Source: Caprimulgus europaeus (Eukaryota; Chordata; Aves; Caprimulgiformes; Caprimulgidae). From it: a stretch of 64,000 bases of DNA. The stretch is taken from assembly GCA_907165065.1 (NCBI GenBank), contig OU015532.1, positions 40,774,839-40,838,838 on the forward strand. The letters run 5' to 3'. Positions 1-11,672 of the stretch are shown in pieces; position 1 is the stretch's first letter; the number at the start of each line of letters is the position of its first letter. The notes below the pieces were generated by a model that was not told the origin of the DNA, searched no databases, and saw only the letters and a program-made list of their open reading frames with translations. The position numbers were made by a program, and so were the translations under genes.

Positions 1-244
1 GCTTGTGTTAAGTTATGGGTGTTGCTTTATGATTCTCTTGATTCTGAGAAGAAACAAGCTAGGATGATTGTGAATGTATCTCTGTGGCAAAAGTATAGTC
101 TAAATTCTGCTTGAGCCTTGAACAGCTTTTCCAAGGTACAAGTTGAAGGGTGAGAGCTCATGTAACCTGAAACAAAATGCTTAAGTGTGGTCTAAGCCCA
201 TGTACCCAGTGATGAAAGATATGATGCTTTTTTTTTTTTACCAG
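1..244 (+). other. Gene A intron, truncated by the window edge
   Basis: No coding similarity is visible. A T-rich tract at about 229-240 followed by CCAG 241-244 makes the acceptor of the first visible exon. Confidence 0.7.
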
Positions 245-467
245 GACCATGGCAAAGTTATATGAAGATGCAAATTGGTCACAGAAGGATCTCAGAGGGC
301 CAATTGGTGACATCAGGAAACACGTGACCAAGAGAAAGATGCACTGTTTCTCATTGAATCATATGAAATACTATGAAAAGGAGCTTTGTGAAAGAAAGCA
401 AGAGGGGCACAAGCTGTCCTTTACGGATTTATGGGGACTCTTCATTGATTGTATGCTACATGATCAG
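245..467 (+). CDS. PLA2G4E: Gene A exon (homologous to gene B exon 14)
   Basis: The first base completes the Trp codon of the GLSGxTW block; the exon then reads [16 protein letters not shown] and ends MLHDQ, followed by donor GTATTA. At 223 bases it matches gene B exon 14 exactly in length and phase. It forms the segment just after the nucleophile elbow. The ATG at 249 is internal to the exon, not a translation start. Confidence 0.95.
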
Positions 468-2952
468 GTATTATATATCCATCCCTTATTCCAGAGGATT
501 TCTAACTTTTCATGTCTAAAGGTCTGGATTCAGTTATAGGAGAAGCTCTCAAAACTTCTGAGAGGTTCTTTGGCTTTTTAGAAGAAAAATAACACAGTAA
601 ACCGAAAATGTAAGCATCTAGAGGAAATGTCTGAGCATGTAAAAAGTCAAAGTGTTAATGAAACCGATTTTCCATCTCTAATTTCGGATCAGATGAGCAT
701 TCTAGTAACATATAGAGAAGAGATGGCTCTGACAGAGCTCTTTTTAGCACAGCCCTCCAGAGTGAAGGCATAGCAATATATAGCCATGCCAGCAAACACA
801 GCTGTATTGAGTGAAATGGGCCCTGGCTGACTTTTATCTGCAGCGCCTCCAAGGTAGCTAAATATATTTATCTTTCCTTAAAGCAAGTCATGTCCTAGTG
901 TCTGCACAGACAAGTTTATCACATTGTCACTCCATCCCACATTCCAAAATTCCTGGAAGCATCAGTGATAGTACTTTGATGAAGGTTGATGACAGATAAC
1001 ACATTAACACATTTGTGTGGTCAAACAACTAAAGTACACAGAAAAAATTCTGCTGAGGTTCAGGAGATGTTTCATTTTTAGACCATGCTTACGTAATGTA
1101 TTAAGTCCATTCATCAAGTTAATCTTTTACAATGACTTCTGTTCTTTATAAACAGGAAAGTACTCACAAGCTCTCTGATCAGCGACTGGCAGTAAATCAG
1201 GGGCAGAATCCACTGCCCATATACCTGTCCCTCAATGTCAAGGATGACTTTAGCACTCTGGATTTTAAAGGTAATGATTATTATACACATTTCTATAAAT
1301 CTAAGGAGTTTGTTGAATGTCTGGGTGAAACTAAGAAATCTAAGTCTAACTGAATGCCAAAAGCTTTTACTGTGAGTCCAAGCTAATAAATCTTTTAAGT
1401 AATTTCTTTTTCACCTGTCTTCACATTTGGATTCTGACTTGGATAAAAAACATGCATCCTTATACTATGGTAAGGAGATACCTGTGCAAAGGTGCTGTCC
1501 TGCAAGGGGCAAAGATGCCTTTTGCTGGCAGCCTTGAGAGCCACCACGGCTGTTCTTTCTCTCTTTCTTCTCATCCCCACCTACTCCTCACAGCCTATTT
1601 CAGCTGCTGGGATTCCTGCCCAGGCAGCAGTAGTTGGAGACCTGTGAAGACCTGGGGGAGAAGAGCAAGGAAGGGGAGGCAAAGGGAAGATGTGGAAGGA
1701 GGCGAGAGTGAGAGGCAGCTCCCAGCAGCCAGAGAGGGATCTGAGGAGGGGCAGCACTCTGTGCCCTGATCCATGGTGCTGATCACTAACTATTTTCCTG
1801 GCATTTTCTGGCCCAAATGAAGCAGGAGCTGCTGCAACTGAACCTGGTCATCTGCTTCTAGGCACAGTCTGCAGTCCCAGTGTGTTCAGCCAAGGTCTGG
1901 GTGCGTTTTGGTCAGAGTGTTTTTTAGCTTCACGTGGCAGTGATTATCAGAGTCTATGAATGAATGGTAGCTGATGTCATTGCTGACTCAGAAGAACTAA
2001 AACCACCACATCTTGTGCAGGGCCTTTAGCAATCAGCACACTTTCAGCCCAAATTTTTGATTCCTAGTACAGAAATGGACCTGAACCCCAAGCTCAACGG
2101 ATTTTCACAGTGTTAGTGGAGGAGGTGAATTTAGCTTTTACATTTGCCAGTTTAACACGCAGTACATTGAAGGGCACTTGTTTGTTTCAAAACATGGTGG
2201 TTTGAACTGTCAGGCACCAACATGCTGAAGCTACAGACCTTGTTCTTCCAACTTTTGATTCACTAAGTTGTTATTTTTACATGTGTTCAGGTGGCTGCAA
2301 TAAGTCTTTTTTTATGCTTTATTTGCAGAGTGGGTGGAGTTCACACCTTACGAGGTGGGTTTCCTGAAATATGGAGCCTTTGTTCGTTCAGAGGATTTTG
2401 GTAGTGAGTTCTTCATGGGTCAGCTTATGAAGAAGATCCCAGAGTCCCGCATCTGCTTCTTGGAAGGTGATTTACGATCTCGGAAAAACACCACCTTTAT
2501 AACCACATAGTTGGCTACAGACTTGGCATCTGTAACTGGCATAATAACTACTGATCTGCAAGTAGCTATACTAGTACACCAGATAATGTATCTGATGCAA
2601 TTTAAATCTAAAATGAGCCAGCCAAAAATTACAAAAGAGGAAGCAAATTCTTGAGACAAATGCAATTAATTTGCTGAACTTCTTAGGTTAGGCCAAAAGA
2701 AAATACACACATTAGAACTGATCTTCTGGAGTATTTAAAATTGCATTCTGATTTTTATAAACAGCCAAGTTTCTAAAACGGCCTTAGTAATAAGCCAGAC
2801 ATTATGTAGGATGGCATGGCCTTTGATATTCATACTAAAATTCATAATATTTCATAACTAAACCAGTGCTAATTTAAACAACCACAGAGACTGAATCCAA
2901 GTAGGTAGTCATACCTGAGCTCTAAAAATGCAAATTGGTATTGAGTATATCT

Positions 2953-2991
<39 letters not shown>

Positions 2992-5900
2992 CAAGGCACA
3001 TGGAGTAACATATTTTCCCAGAATTTTATGGATGCTGTTTACCTCTCGGGTCATTCAGAGGACTTCTGGCACAGATGGACCCGAAGCACTGAGCATGACA
3101 TTGGTTAGTTATTTGGATTATTTTTCACTTATATCTGCCTCATCTTCACACCTCTTTAAAATGTGAAACCTGTCATTTGGTGAAGGGTTTGGTTTTGTGT
3201 CCTGTTTCTGGGTTAGGTGACACCAAACCTTTGGGAATGAAGGAAAAATAGGGGTGAAACAGTTGTGCTGGAAAACAGGAAAACACATTGCTGCTCACAA
3301 CAGCCCTAGGGAGTTTTGTTAGTCATGAGAGGGTTACCATGAGTCCTTTGGGGAGGGAGAGGCCAGACGGGGAACAACAAGGTGATGCTTTGACAGTGAA
3401 ACCCACCTCTGCCCAGAACAGTCTGCATGTCTTTGTGTGCACTCCATCACAGATGGGGCCATGGTGGTTTGGCTGCCCAGCCCCTCTTTCTTTGTTATTA
3501 TTAGTATCAGAGAAACACTCTAAACAAATGCATATATATACACCCTCTTCTTATCCTTCCTACAGAGGAGCACCCTGCTCTGCCCAAGAAGCCTCATGAA
3601 CAGACAACTTGCTTATCCATTCCTAGTGGTTACCTTTCCAGTACTCTTCGAGAAATGATGACCAGACGGCCGGTGGTTGCAACTTACCATAATTTCCTCA
3701 AGGGCTTGCAGCTACATAACAAGTATTTAGAGAATGAGAGCTTTTGCATGTGGAAAGGTAATACCAAATTGTTTTAGATGCATCTTTGAAGGTGATTTTA
3801 GTGCTGATACTGCTGGTCTTATTTCTGTCTTGGAGAAGCTGCAGCAGGCTTGCTTGAATTCCTTCCCAGGAAAAGCTGCAAAAGAATGACTTGCAGCTTC
3901 CACAGAAGCTAAATACTGCAAATTTACACCAGTTACAAAAGCAGCTTATTAATGTATCACTTTGGATGAGGCAGAGCATCGGAACTACCCCCTCTTACTG
4001 ATCTCGGAGCTGAGCTATAAATGCTAAAATTGTGTCAAAGATAAATATTTCACATTGGGCTTTATGTCAGACTAATGTAAGTGTGTCTGTCTTCTCATTC
4101 TGTCCTTGTTATGCTGATTTGGAAAAAAATGGACTCACTCCTGCAATCATTAATTGATAATACTGTTTTTGACTTTCAGACACAGTGCTTGATTCTTCTC
4201 CCAACCAGCTGAATGAAATGGGTGACTACCTCAAGCTGATAGATACAGCTTTCTTCATCAACACCAGCTGCCCACCCGTTCTGAGGCCAGAGAGGAAAGT
4301 GGATGTCATTTTGCATTTAAATTACAGCGGAGGATCACAGACTCTGGTGATGTTTTCAAGTAGTGATTCTTTATCGATGTGGCTCCAGCCGCAAAATTAC
4401 CGTATTTCTCTCTTTTTTTTTTTTTTCCCCTCTGTAAAATGGTCTGTTTTTTATTAAGTGAAATGATCATAACAGTGATACTGTTATGACATTATGTGAC
4501 CATAATGTCACTGTTTTTATCAAGACTATTTTTAGTAGCTTTCTGGGACACGCACGAGGACACAGATACATAGGAGATTACTTACTCTGTCTGTGCACAT
4601 TTGTCACTGTGGTGCCAAGTTCCTCAATAGTTAAATAACTCTTAAAGTGCAATTAGTTAATACATAATTTTACTCTTTTTGAATGAAAACTTACAGTTTT
4701 TCTTTTGTGTTTGACTTGGTGTTGGCATAAGTTTCAGTCAGATTTTTGCTGTTGAAGAAATGTTGAGGGGTGTATATGATTGAAATGAAAGTCATATATT
4801 TGTAGGAGGACATGATGACATACATTTATTGTTAGACGCCTTGAATGCAGACATGCAAGAACCTGTGATCTGACATACCATGTGTAATCAAAACTTCCTG
4901 ATACAAATCCTCTACTATGCCCACTAAATCACAAAAATTATCTGAATTCATATACATTTCAGAAGACAGTAATCTTGCTTTAAAAATATACAGTGCTAGC
5001 AAATCAACCAAATTTCTATTACCCAGGATATATTAAAATCAAGAGGGTATGTTTGTTCCATTGCATAGTTAGCCTTATTTGCAAACATACAGATCAATCA
5101 CAGATTGCCTAGTGTAGCAAAATATCAGTTATGGGGCTTAGTAGCCTTATTTCAACCTCTCTTTGTGTTGCAATTCTCCTCTCTGTTGAACCAGCCACTG
5201 GACCTATTCTCAGAGTACTGTTCGGAGCAAGGGATCCCATTCCCTGACACGAACCTGAGTCAGGAAGACCGGGAACACCTAAAGGAGTGCTATGTGTTTG
5301 AGGACAACTTAAAGACACCCATCTTAGTTTATTTCCCACTGGTGTGTGATACCTTCCAAAAATACAAGGCACCGAGTAAGTTAACAGCATAAATCAATCA
5401 TTTTTTGAGGTTGTCACATCCAGTTTATCTATTGAATTTGTTCCTCTTCTAAAACAAGAAACTGGCAAGCTTCTCAGTTGGAAAAGTTATCCTATTCCCA
5501 GTCCTGTTGTGATAGATACAGTGTTGGCCAACTAATCAGGGATTAAACTGAAGAGTTTTAAAATTAAAAGCATGAAAAGCTATAGCTTGAGGCAAAACCC
5601 CATATCTGGCATCTGGGAGAGCTTGCTTTCTTTTGATAATAAAGGATAGAAGGCAGCTAATAAGTTATACAGTGTCACTTAACAGTCTTGTAATGAGGTA
5701 CTACTTTGTTAACAAAGCTAGAATTCTCTTGTTACTTCATTTACAGGAAAAAAAAATTGAGAATAGAAAGTGCGGAAAATATCTAATGGAGCAAAGGATT
5801 TGCCAGGGTAACAAGCTGCTTTGATATTTGTAATTTTTGAAAAGTTGCCAGACTATTTTCTTTAGTTCAGCAATGGAATAAATAGTAAGTTATTTGTTTC

Positions 5901-6753
5901 ACCAGAAGAACTACTTGGCAAATTCCATTTCAGTTTACACATACTTTTGCATGCATCAACTTCAATTTTCTTGTTGCTAATTTAGTATGACCGAGGGAAG
6001 TTTCCTCAAAAACTGAATAAAAATCCATATTCCAGCTTACTGGAAAAGACCTCATGTAGTTCATAATCTTATTTGTCCTGCTGCGTGTGATTAAAATCTC
6101 AGCCATCTGAGAGGGACAGTTGCCGTCCAGGAGCTCCCTGGTGTCATTTTCTACCAGTTGCTAGATAAAGAGCTGCCATCTCAGTACCCAGTGGAAAAAA
6201 TAAAAATACTAATTTCCAAATCTGCAAAAATGAAATATTTTGATGGAAACCTTTAATTTAGAGAAGAGATCATCTTCAATGGAAAAATTGTTCTGTCAGT
6301 CAATTCTAGATCAGCTGTGCCTGTAGGCAAGCAGCAAAGTAGTGGATTTTATTAGTGCAATAGGGGTAGTATCTATACAGTAACTAAATCTTGAACTATT
6401 TTCCTAAGAGAATTCAGTTTCTTGTAGCTATTACTCTGTATTTCGCATTTCCTGGTAGGAGTCTTCCACCTCAGTTGTGTTGCTGTGTTGAACTTTGCTA
6501 TATTCTTACTTCAGATGTGGAGCGCAGTTCAGCAGAGATGGAGCATGGAAGAGTAGATGTGTCCAACTGTATTGCTCCCTATGGCACTGGTCTGCTTACA
6601 TACACAGAAGAGAATTTCAACAAGTTGCTGAACCTGTGCAGCTACAACATCCTGAATAATAAACATTTAATTCTTCGGGCTTTGCGAACTGCGGTGGAAC
6701 AAAAAAAGCGGTTTAAAAACTGTTTGTCACCTCATTCGTCTAAACTCTCTTAA
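245..6753 (+). CDS. PLA2G4E: Gene A: PLA2G4E-like cytosolic phospholipase A2, 3' half (eight exons, 5' end outside window)
   Basis: Eight exons (245-467, 1156-1270, 2329-2466, 2996-3103, 3566-3757, 4180-4346, 5195-5375, 6515-6753) join in one open frame that ends at TAA 6751-6753. They encode the C-terminal part of a group IV cPLA2 catalytic domain. Recognisable blocks are [65 protein letters not shown] with the catalytic Asp, KECYVFED, and a basic tail QKKRFK. The nucleophile-serine exon and the C2 domain must lie left of position 1, because the first exon starts in the Trp codon that follows GLSGxT in this family. Every intron phase equals that of gene B. No frameshift or stop is seen, so the gene looks functional. 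PLA2G4E is the closest match by recall; PLA2G4D or PLA2G4F are less likely. Expected role: membrane phospholipid acyl hydrolysis or N-acyl transfer at cytosolic membrane faces. Confidence 0.93.
1156..1270 (+). CDS. PLA2G4E: Gene A exon (homologous to gene B exon 15)
   Basis: Acceptor AAACAG, then [19 protein letters not shown] and [11 protein letters not shown], ending in phase 1 at the donor GTAATG. The 115-base length equals gene B exon 15. The LSDQR and QNPLPIY blocks are strongly conserved in the PLA2G4D/E/F group. Confidence 0.95.
2329..2466 (+). CDS. PLA2G4E: Gene A exon (homologous to gene B exon 16)
   Basis: Acceptor TTTGCAG. The exon encodes [18 protein letters not shown], then [12 protein letters not shown] and ESRICFLEG. 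It is 138 bases, phase 1 to phase 1, with donor [14 protein letters not shown] and GSEFFMG are hallmark lipase-domain blocks of the family. Confidence 0.95.
2955..2985 (+). repeat. Homopolymer T run (about 31 T)
   Basis: An uninterrupted T run ends 10 bases before the exon at 2996 and supplies its polypyrimidine tract. Runs this long are prone to length polymorphism and sequencing error. Confidence 0.9.
2996..3103 (+). CDS. PLA2G4E: Gene A exon (homologous to gene B exon 17)
   Basis: Acceptor TTTCAAG right after the T run. The exon encodes [19 protein letters not shown] and [16 protein letters not shown], then donor GTTAGT. It is 108 bases, phase 1 to phase 1, as in gene B. The WSxIFS and SEDFWxRWTR blocks identify it. 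Confidence 0.93.
3566..3757 (+). CDS. PLA2G4E: Gene A exon (homologous to gene B exon 18)
   Basis: Acceptor TCCTACAG. The exon encodes [35 protein letters not shown] and MWK, and ends in phase 1 at the canonical donor GTAATA. Length 192 bases, as for the longer reading of gene B exon 18. This copy shows what the ancestral donor after the Trp-Lys pair looked like. Confidence 0.95.
4180..4346 (+). CDS. PLA2G4E: Gene A exon with catalytic Asp (homologous to gene B exon 19)
   Basis: Acceptor GACTTTCAG. The exon encodes [14 protein letters not shown], then [19 protein letters not shown] and [13 protein letters not shown]. The Asp of RKVDV aligns with the catalytic Asp of the family (Asp549 in cPLA2-alpha). 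It is one codon shorter than in gene B, in the loop after the proline-asparagine pair. Donor GTGATG, phase 0. Confidence 0.95.
5195..5375 (+). CDS. PLA2G4E: Gene A exon (homologous to gene B exon 20)
   Basis: Acceptor GAACCAG. The exon encodes [31 protein letters not shown] and [14 protein letters not shown], then donor GTAAGT in phase 1. It is two codons shorter than gene B exon 20, from a short deletion after VFED. Confidence 0.95.
6515..6753 (+). CDS. PLA2G4E: Gene A terminal coding exon
   Basis: Acceptor ACTTCAG. The exon encodes [51 protein letters not shown] and the basic stretch QKKRFK, then about ten more residues and TAA. The tail runs past the basic stretch, unlike gene B, which stops right after it. 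In PLA2G4E the polybasic C-terminus is reported to bind phosphoinositides; the same role here is inference. Confidence 0.95.
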
Positions 6754-6810
6754 AGTGTATTTTCACAAATCTCATCAGAAGAAGATATACAAATGTTCTG
6801 GTAATGGACT

Positions 6811-6816
6811 AATAAA
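6811..6816 (+). terminator. Poly(A) signal AATAAA of gene A
   Basis: AATAAA lies 58 bases after the stop codon, implying a very short 3' UTR. A second candidate, ATTAAA, is at 6927-6932. Confidence 0.7.
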
Positions 6817-6849
6817 TATTCAAGGAATGTGAATACATACAGCTTGAAC

Positions 6850-8357
6850 ATCCATGGTAGCTTGTTAAAAATGAAAATGATGTATTTTATTCAGTACTGT
6901 GTATGAGGACTAATGCTGGTTCTGGCATTAAAGTCATTGGCATGATAACTTTTAAAAATTCTCTTCTCTGTATGAGAAGGAATAGAAAGAGAGTTACAGA
7001 GCTATAGGGTCCTATTTGGATATACAGCCATATAAGAATGAGATTTCATCCTCTAAAAAGTCTGTGACGATTTGGGTGCAGATCTTGGTGGTGTGTGGTC
7101 TTTGAACCAGAGACTACATCAAAGATCAAGCAAGCCTTGCATTGTTCAAAGATCTCTGCTTCTGACAGTAAGGAGTAAACCAGATACAAAAATATGTTTA
7201 CACCACGAAAAGGAGGCTGATAATTGAAGAATGGAACTGCGCATGATGTCTTCTGTTTCCTTGGTTAGGAAGAAGTGTAATGTTCAGTGAATTTACCTGC
7301 TTGGCTGTCATTGCACTAAGTCTACATTTTTGATGAACTACCCCCAGAGTGATCAACATTTAATAGCCTGATTTTTCTGCCAACTATCTCACAAAAATCA
7401 TCTGACTGGATCAATTTTTGCTGAACTTATCTCTGAACTATTGCCTACCAAGTAGATTTTGAAGCTGAGGAGAGCAATTAAGACTTCAAATCCTACACTT
7501 AGTGGGTTTTGGAAAAACAGTTTTAACAGCATAACTTTTGGCTATAACCATGTCTTCACAGATGTTCCTGATTGCAACAAAATTTGTGATACCTACTCCT
7601 TTGACTTCTGCAGTGTTATGATGATCAGTGTGTAGCTGTTGCTATTATTTTATTCCCTCTGCCATCCAAAACAAAGATAGGGGAGCCTTCAGGAGATTTT
7701 CATGCTTGTTTTAGATAAATGCTTGTTTAAGAAAATATATTTAACTGGTCATTCTTAGATCTTATTTTCTCTTGTATATATGAATATATATACAGTGTAA
7801 TAGCAGCCATTCAAAAACTAAGAAGCCATGAATAATCTTATTAAAAATAAGAATCTTACAGATGCAATCATTGAAGCATTTTATTTTTTTTTTTTTCCAT
7901 TAAGTTTTATGGACTCAGCTCAGCTAGTGAGTTGATCTGGGAAAAAAATGCTTCTTGTTTCCAATACTGAGAAATCAAATATTGAGGAAACAAAGGCATC
8001 CATGAGCTTTGCTTATGACCTTTGTGGAAGGATGGAAGAAAAGCTGCCACTTCAACAGTGGAACATGACAAATGGAAGGAAATTCTGCAGATGACTGGGG
8101 TGATAATGAGAGATTTACCAGTCCAAATACTGATATTTGCAAGCACCAAGGTATTTATTCAGTAACAGAGTGCAGCACTTGACTAGCACCGTATCTATGT
8201 CTATATTTTCATCAGTCTCTTCTGTTCCCCTTTGCAGTCATCTCATTTATTACACTGGTATGAGTTAAAAAAAAAAGAAGCGCATCCTGCATGTTGGCAG
8301 TATGGTCACATTATCGTGGGAGTGTGGCATCTTGAGTGTCCTTCTCAGGTGCCATAG
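6850..8357. other. Intergenic, no gene seen
   Basis: AT-rich sequence downstream of gene A. Only short open frames with no recognisable product, and a T-rich run at about 7884-7895. Confidence 0.6.
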
Positions 8358-8931
8358 TATGCTGGTTTTGACTGGGATAGAGTTAATTTTTTTCACAGTA
8401 GCTAGTATGAGTTGGTTTTGCATTTGTGCTGAAAGCAGGGTAGATAGCACAGAGATGTTTTCGTTACTGCTGAGCAGTGCTTTCACAGAGTCAAGGCCTT
8501 TTCTGTTTCTCACACCACCCCACCAGCAAGTGGACTGGGGGTGCACAAGAAGCTGGGAGGGGACACAGGTGGCACAGCTGACCCCAAATGACCAAATCGA
8601 TATTCCAGACCATATGATGTTGTGCTTGGCCTATAAAGCTGGAGGAAGAAAAGTGGGGGAAACATTTGTTGTGATGTCGTTTGTCTCCTGTTATGTGTGA
8701 CAGAGCCCTGCTGTCCTGGAGATGGTTGAACACTTGCCTGCTGATGGCAAGTAGCAAATGAATTCCTTGTTTTGCTTGTGCACAGCTTTGGCTTTACCTA
8801 TTACACTGCCATTATCTCAGCCCACAAGTTTTCTCATATTTACCCTTCTGATATACTCCCCCATTCCATCGAGGAGGAGTGAGTGAGCAGCTGTGTGGTG
8901 CTTAGTTGCTGGCTGCGGTTAAACCATGACA
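8358..8931 (+). mobile_element. Solo LTR of an endogenous retrovirus (avian ERVL-like)
   Basis: About 574 bases opening TATGCTGGTTTTGACTGGGA and ending in AACCATGACA, the familiar ends of a common bird LTR family whose usual start is TGTGCTGG. An internal CCTATAAAGC at about 8631 fits the U3 TATA box. The flanks CATAG (8353-8357) and CATGG (8932-8936) look like a 5-base target duplication with one change. No gag, pol or env is attached, so recombination between two LTRs probably removed the provirus. The family name is from recall and not checked. Confidence 0.75.
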
Positions 8932-8936
8932 CATGG

Positions 8937-11531
8937 TCAGAAGGTAATATGCTCTGTCATCCAGTCTTACAGATCTCTCTTTATTAAGCAGGAGATAACA
9001 TCATACTTTGTTAGCTCTAAGACAGTCCTGTTTTCTGTGCATCAGTGCAGTTAACAAGAAGTAATACCAGCAGGTAGCTCCTGTCAAGCTTTGTTGCAGT
9101 ATGAATCAAACCAATAAAGTCTCCCTACATAAGAGGAAACTGTTGGCATTTGCATCTCCTTTTCATGGATCTAAGGTGGTCAAGTCAACGACCCTTTTCT
9201 TTTTCTCAGTTACTGATAAATCTTTCTTTCAATTCTGTCCTCTTAACCAGAAAGCCAGTTTTTCACCTTCTTTTCTTGCCCTTGGTTAGAATAATTTGAT
9301 GTTATGTCTTACCAGTAAGACAGCAATAGTTCCCTGTGAGCAAAGAAGAAAAAAGATGTCACTCTGACAACTCAGTTGTATTCATAGTTTATTTTTAAAC
9401 AATGATGAAATGAGGTTTTAAAAAATTGATTTTTTTTTTTCCTAGTATCTTAAGTACTTTAAAGATTATCAGGATTCATTTTTACAGATCCAGGAAGGTG
9501 TAACAAAGGCAGTGCAGTTTGTGCTTGGTATATTCCACTGACTGTTTTTTGATGGTTGCAACACTTGGCACCAGGCCTTCAAATTTGTTAACCCAAGGTG
9601 TGGTGATGATGTGTGTTTTTGGCAGCAGATCCAGAGAATTGGGATGGCTTAGAATGAGCTGAGGAAACGGAGTCCATTTTAAGAAATCTAAGCCTGTTGA
9701 GTAAGCTACTGAAAAATCATAGACTGACAAAATTGTCTAGCTTACCAGCTTGATATTTTGACTTGAAGAAAAGTCAGGCAAATGCTGGTGTTCTAGTTAG
9801 AACCTGGATCCAAGGATCTAACATTGCATGGGGCTAATGTTTTCCCTGGGCTCACCAAGCTTGGTGGTCTTACCTTGGTGGCTTGTGAGTTTTCTTCACA
9901 ATGGGCTCATTTGGTTTCTTGTCGAAGGAAGGAAAGATTATTTTTTTTTCTGCCCTATTAAAACCTGTTCAAGTTGTTTGTATTCCAGCAACACCTCAGA
10001 ATCCTGCCTGAGATGTGATGGTGAAAGGCAGTGTAAAAGGACAAGGGAAGAGACATCTGTTTGAGTGGCTTCCCAGGTATTAATAAAAAATAACAAAGGA
10101 GAGATATTCACTATTACTGGTGCTATTTTTAAGGAAGGAACTGAGGCTCAGTGACATAGCAGCTGCCTTTTTCAAAGTGATTCAGCATTGGCATAGTTGT
10201 TCCATTTAAGGTCCAGGGAGGTCAACAACAATTCCTTTTTTTTTTTTTTTTGAAAACACCTGCTTGTGACCTGTCACACAAGCTCTACTAAATGTAATGG
10301 CATGATTCTGTAAGCAATTAGCTGTGAATCTATAGAGTTTCTGTTAGGACTCACATCTCTCAGGCTGACTGTAGGTGAAGTTACCCCCTTAATTAGCTGG
10401 TGACGTGAACCAACTTCATGATATTCTGGGAATTGTTTCAGATTCAAATTGCCTCTAAATTTCCCTGTAAAGGTCCTGGGCTATGTGTCTCACCACATTC
10501 ATACCACAGGAATTACTGGCTAATTAGTTGACACAGGCTGGTGCTGGTATTCCTCACGCCTGTGGTCTGATGGGGTTCGGGAAGAGAAAAAGCTTCTTGA
10601 ACAGTGTCTGAAGTGCTGAATAAACCTGGAAAGGTCGGGCAACCTCAGACTGTTCCTGCAAAGGTAAAGAGAGATGCTGCTGGATGCTCAGATCTACAAA
10701 GGGAGAGGCAGAGCTAAAAGTTGTGAGCTGCTGCTTTTTGAGATAAGCATTGGATTCAAAATTCTGTTGCAACAAAACTGAAGGCAGGATTGCATACATT
10801 GGAACAGCTGGGCCAGTATTTTAGTGATGAATTTTGGATGGCAAAACTGCCCGATTGCTTCAAGTGAGTGAGTAGGAGGAGTGAGATTTTATCTCTCCAA
10901 AACATATCAAAGGCATGTGGAATTGTTTTAATCAAGTTTCTCAATAGTCTTTTGAAGACAGAAGTCCTCCTTCATGTATGTCATAATCAGAATAGTGCCT
11001 TAAGTAAAAATATAATCATCCCCTGCCCCAATCAGATAGTGTGATCTCTGTCTCCAGTGACTGATTTTGCACCTTTCATTCTCAGCAATTTAAATTCAGA
11101 TTCAGATAGAAGGTCTCTCCTGTTTACAAATGGATGATACAAAAATTTTCAGACTTTTTTCTCTAACCTCTGCTCCTGGTCACCTTCTCCAAGAATGTTT
11201 TCTTGGGAAGTCCTTTTTTGCACCTTATGTGAAATTTTTTTTTTTTACTTTCTTTTCCCTTTTTTACCTTGAAAATTATATATATATATATTTAATGCTA
11301 GCTTTAAATTAATGGCAGGCCAAAAAGTATCTAGCCAAAGCTAAATTTTTCAGAGACTGAAATCTGATACCATTGGGAAGGAAGTGACACTTTTCATCCA
11401 TGGTAAATCTTCTTGTGTGTGCAGAGATTTTTGAGTTTAGGTCCATTGTGTAAGTGGAATTTGACTTGGACTCTCTTGTTTGATCGTCAGTATGAGGTCT
11501 GTGTAGGTTTTGTAGCTTACTGAATCATTTT
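8937..11531. other. Intergenic, no gene seen
   Basis: No coding similarity. Contains T-rich runs near 9429-9440 and 10236-10251 and short open frames of low credibility. Confidence 0.6.
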
Positions 11532-11672
11532 GTCTCCATCTCTGGAGATGTTCAAAACCCACCTGGATGCTTTCCTGTGCAATCTGCTGTAGGGAACCTG
11601 CTTTGGCAGTGGGGTTGGACTAGATGGTGTCCTGAGGTCCCTTCCAACCTTTACCATTCTGTGTGTGATTCT
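11532..11672 (+). mobile_element. CR1 LINE 3' tail fragment
   Basis: Reads CTCCATCTCTGGAGATGTTC, then GGTTGGACTAGATGG, GGTCCCTTCCAACC and CCATTCTGTG, the 3' untranslated end of chicken-repeat-1 elements in sense orientation. Strongly 5'-truncated and therefore inactive. Confidence 0.9.
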
